From the NCBI GenBank assembly GCA_019635695.1, contig JAHBYZ010000026.1, positions 1 to 41,759 on the forward strand: a DNA stretch of 41,759 nucleotides. Direction: 5' to 3'. The notes beneath the pieces are model-generated. The model was not told where the DNA came from. It saw nothing but the letters and a program-made list of their open reading frames with translations, and ran no database searches. Source of the DNA: Rhizobiaceae bacterium. Its GTDB lineage: Bacteria; Pseudomonadota; Alphaproteobacteria; Rhizobiales; Rhizobiaceae. The position numbers and the translations under genes were made by a program. This document shows positions 41,565-41,759 of the stretch, piece by piece. Numbering within the stretch: position 1 is the first letter of the stretch; each line of letters opens with the position of its first letter.

Positions 41565-41759
41565 ATGGGCGTCAGAAATTACTTGATTGAGGGGGGCTCC
41601 GGCACCGGCAAGACCACTGTTGCCGAGGAGCTCGAACGGCGCGGCTACCATGTGGTGCATGGAGACCGGCGGTTCGCCTACTACGGCGACCCGGATACCG
41701 GCGAGTCGATGCGAGCACCGCCTTCTGACAATGAAGAAGAAGCCATCAGATGGGGATAT
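41565..41759 (+). CDS. P-loop kinase/ATPase, N-terminal part (runs off window)
   Basis: The last 65 codons of the window begin an open frame with a clear P-loop: MGVRNYLIEGGSGTGKTTVA, followed by EELERRGYHVVHGDRRFAYY. The pattern (beta strand, GGSGTGKTT, helix ending in RRGYHV, then an acidic/aromatic patch) is that of small AAA-type nucleoside or shikimate-like kinases. The rest, including any lid or base-binding region, is outside the window. The ribosome binding site is weak (GAAAG). Confidence 0.7.
   Translation, partial: MGVRNYLIEGGSGTGKTTVAEELERRGYHVVHGDRRFAYYGDPDTGESMRAPPSDNEEEAIRWGY

Overview
The window is GC-rich DNA (with a few sharply AT-rich regulatory patches) from an alphaproteobacterium. 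Its gene content (TTT and Dpp-type transporters, FCD-type GntR and LysR regulators, IS21/IS66/IS3 elements, a TTG/GTG-start habit) fits Hyphomicrobiales, for example a Mesorhizobium/Phyllobacteriaceae-like organism. That assignment is inference: there is no rRNA or other phylogenetic marker here. The region is accessory in character, with two catabolic/uptake clusters separated and bordered by insertion-sequence wreckage.

Layout. 1-656: two translationally coupled metallophosphoesterase genes on the minus strand, the second running off the left edge. 990-4462: unrecognised small or hypothetical genes typical of mobile or plasmid DNA. 4533-8052: a TbpB-like lipoprotein, a NarL/LuxR response regulator divergent from it, and a tail-to-tail membrane hybrid histidine kinase. 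8382-9968: a LuxR-type HTH fused to an alpha/beta hydrolase. 10168-11040: the 5' part of a glycine-rich beta-helix protein cut off by an intact IS3-family element (11041-12262), whose other side is an ISL3 transposase remnant.

12654-20078: a LysR-controlled tripartite tricarboxylate transporter (tctA, tctB, LysR on minus; tctC on plus) followed on the plus strand by an old-yellow-enzyme oxidoreductase, an NAD-dependent epimerase/dehydrogenase and a glutathione S-transferase resembling LigF-type beta-etherases. Together these suggest import and reductive/glutathione-dependent processing of a carboxylated, possibly aryl-ether-type substrate.

20081-25200: a decayed IS21 element. Its istA has nonsense and frameshift lesions. 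Its istB is split by an IS66 element together with a cytochrome b561 gene and the first 51 codons of a UvrD-like helicase.

25336-40581: a long, tightly packed cluster. It holds a D-2-hydroxyacid dehydrogenase, a signal-less solute-binding-protein homologue overlapping a FCD-GntR regulator, a class I aminotransferase (minus), then FAH-family hydrolase, SDR, metallo-hydrolase, M20 peptidase, alpha/beta hydrolase, Tat-exported solute-binding protein, permease, a permease-ATPase fusion, a second ATPase and a final hydrolase-fold protein. Three related AT-rich sites (26325, 29883, 34511) sit in its three main intergenic gaps; one overlaps the -10 of a near-consensus promoter. The simplest reading is one GntR-controlled regulon for uptake and breakdown of an unknown peptide- or amide-like compound. 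This is the best candidate for an undescribed system in the window.

40582-41759: gene debris (IS481 transposase start, AcuI/YhdH C-terminus, an orphan reading frame) and the start of a P-loop kinase/ATPase gene that runs off the right edge.
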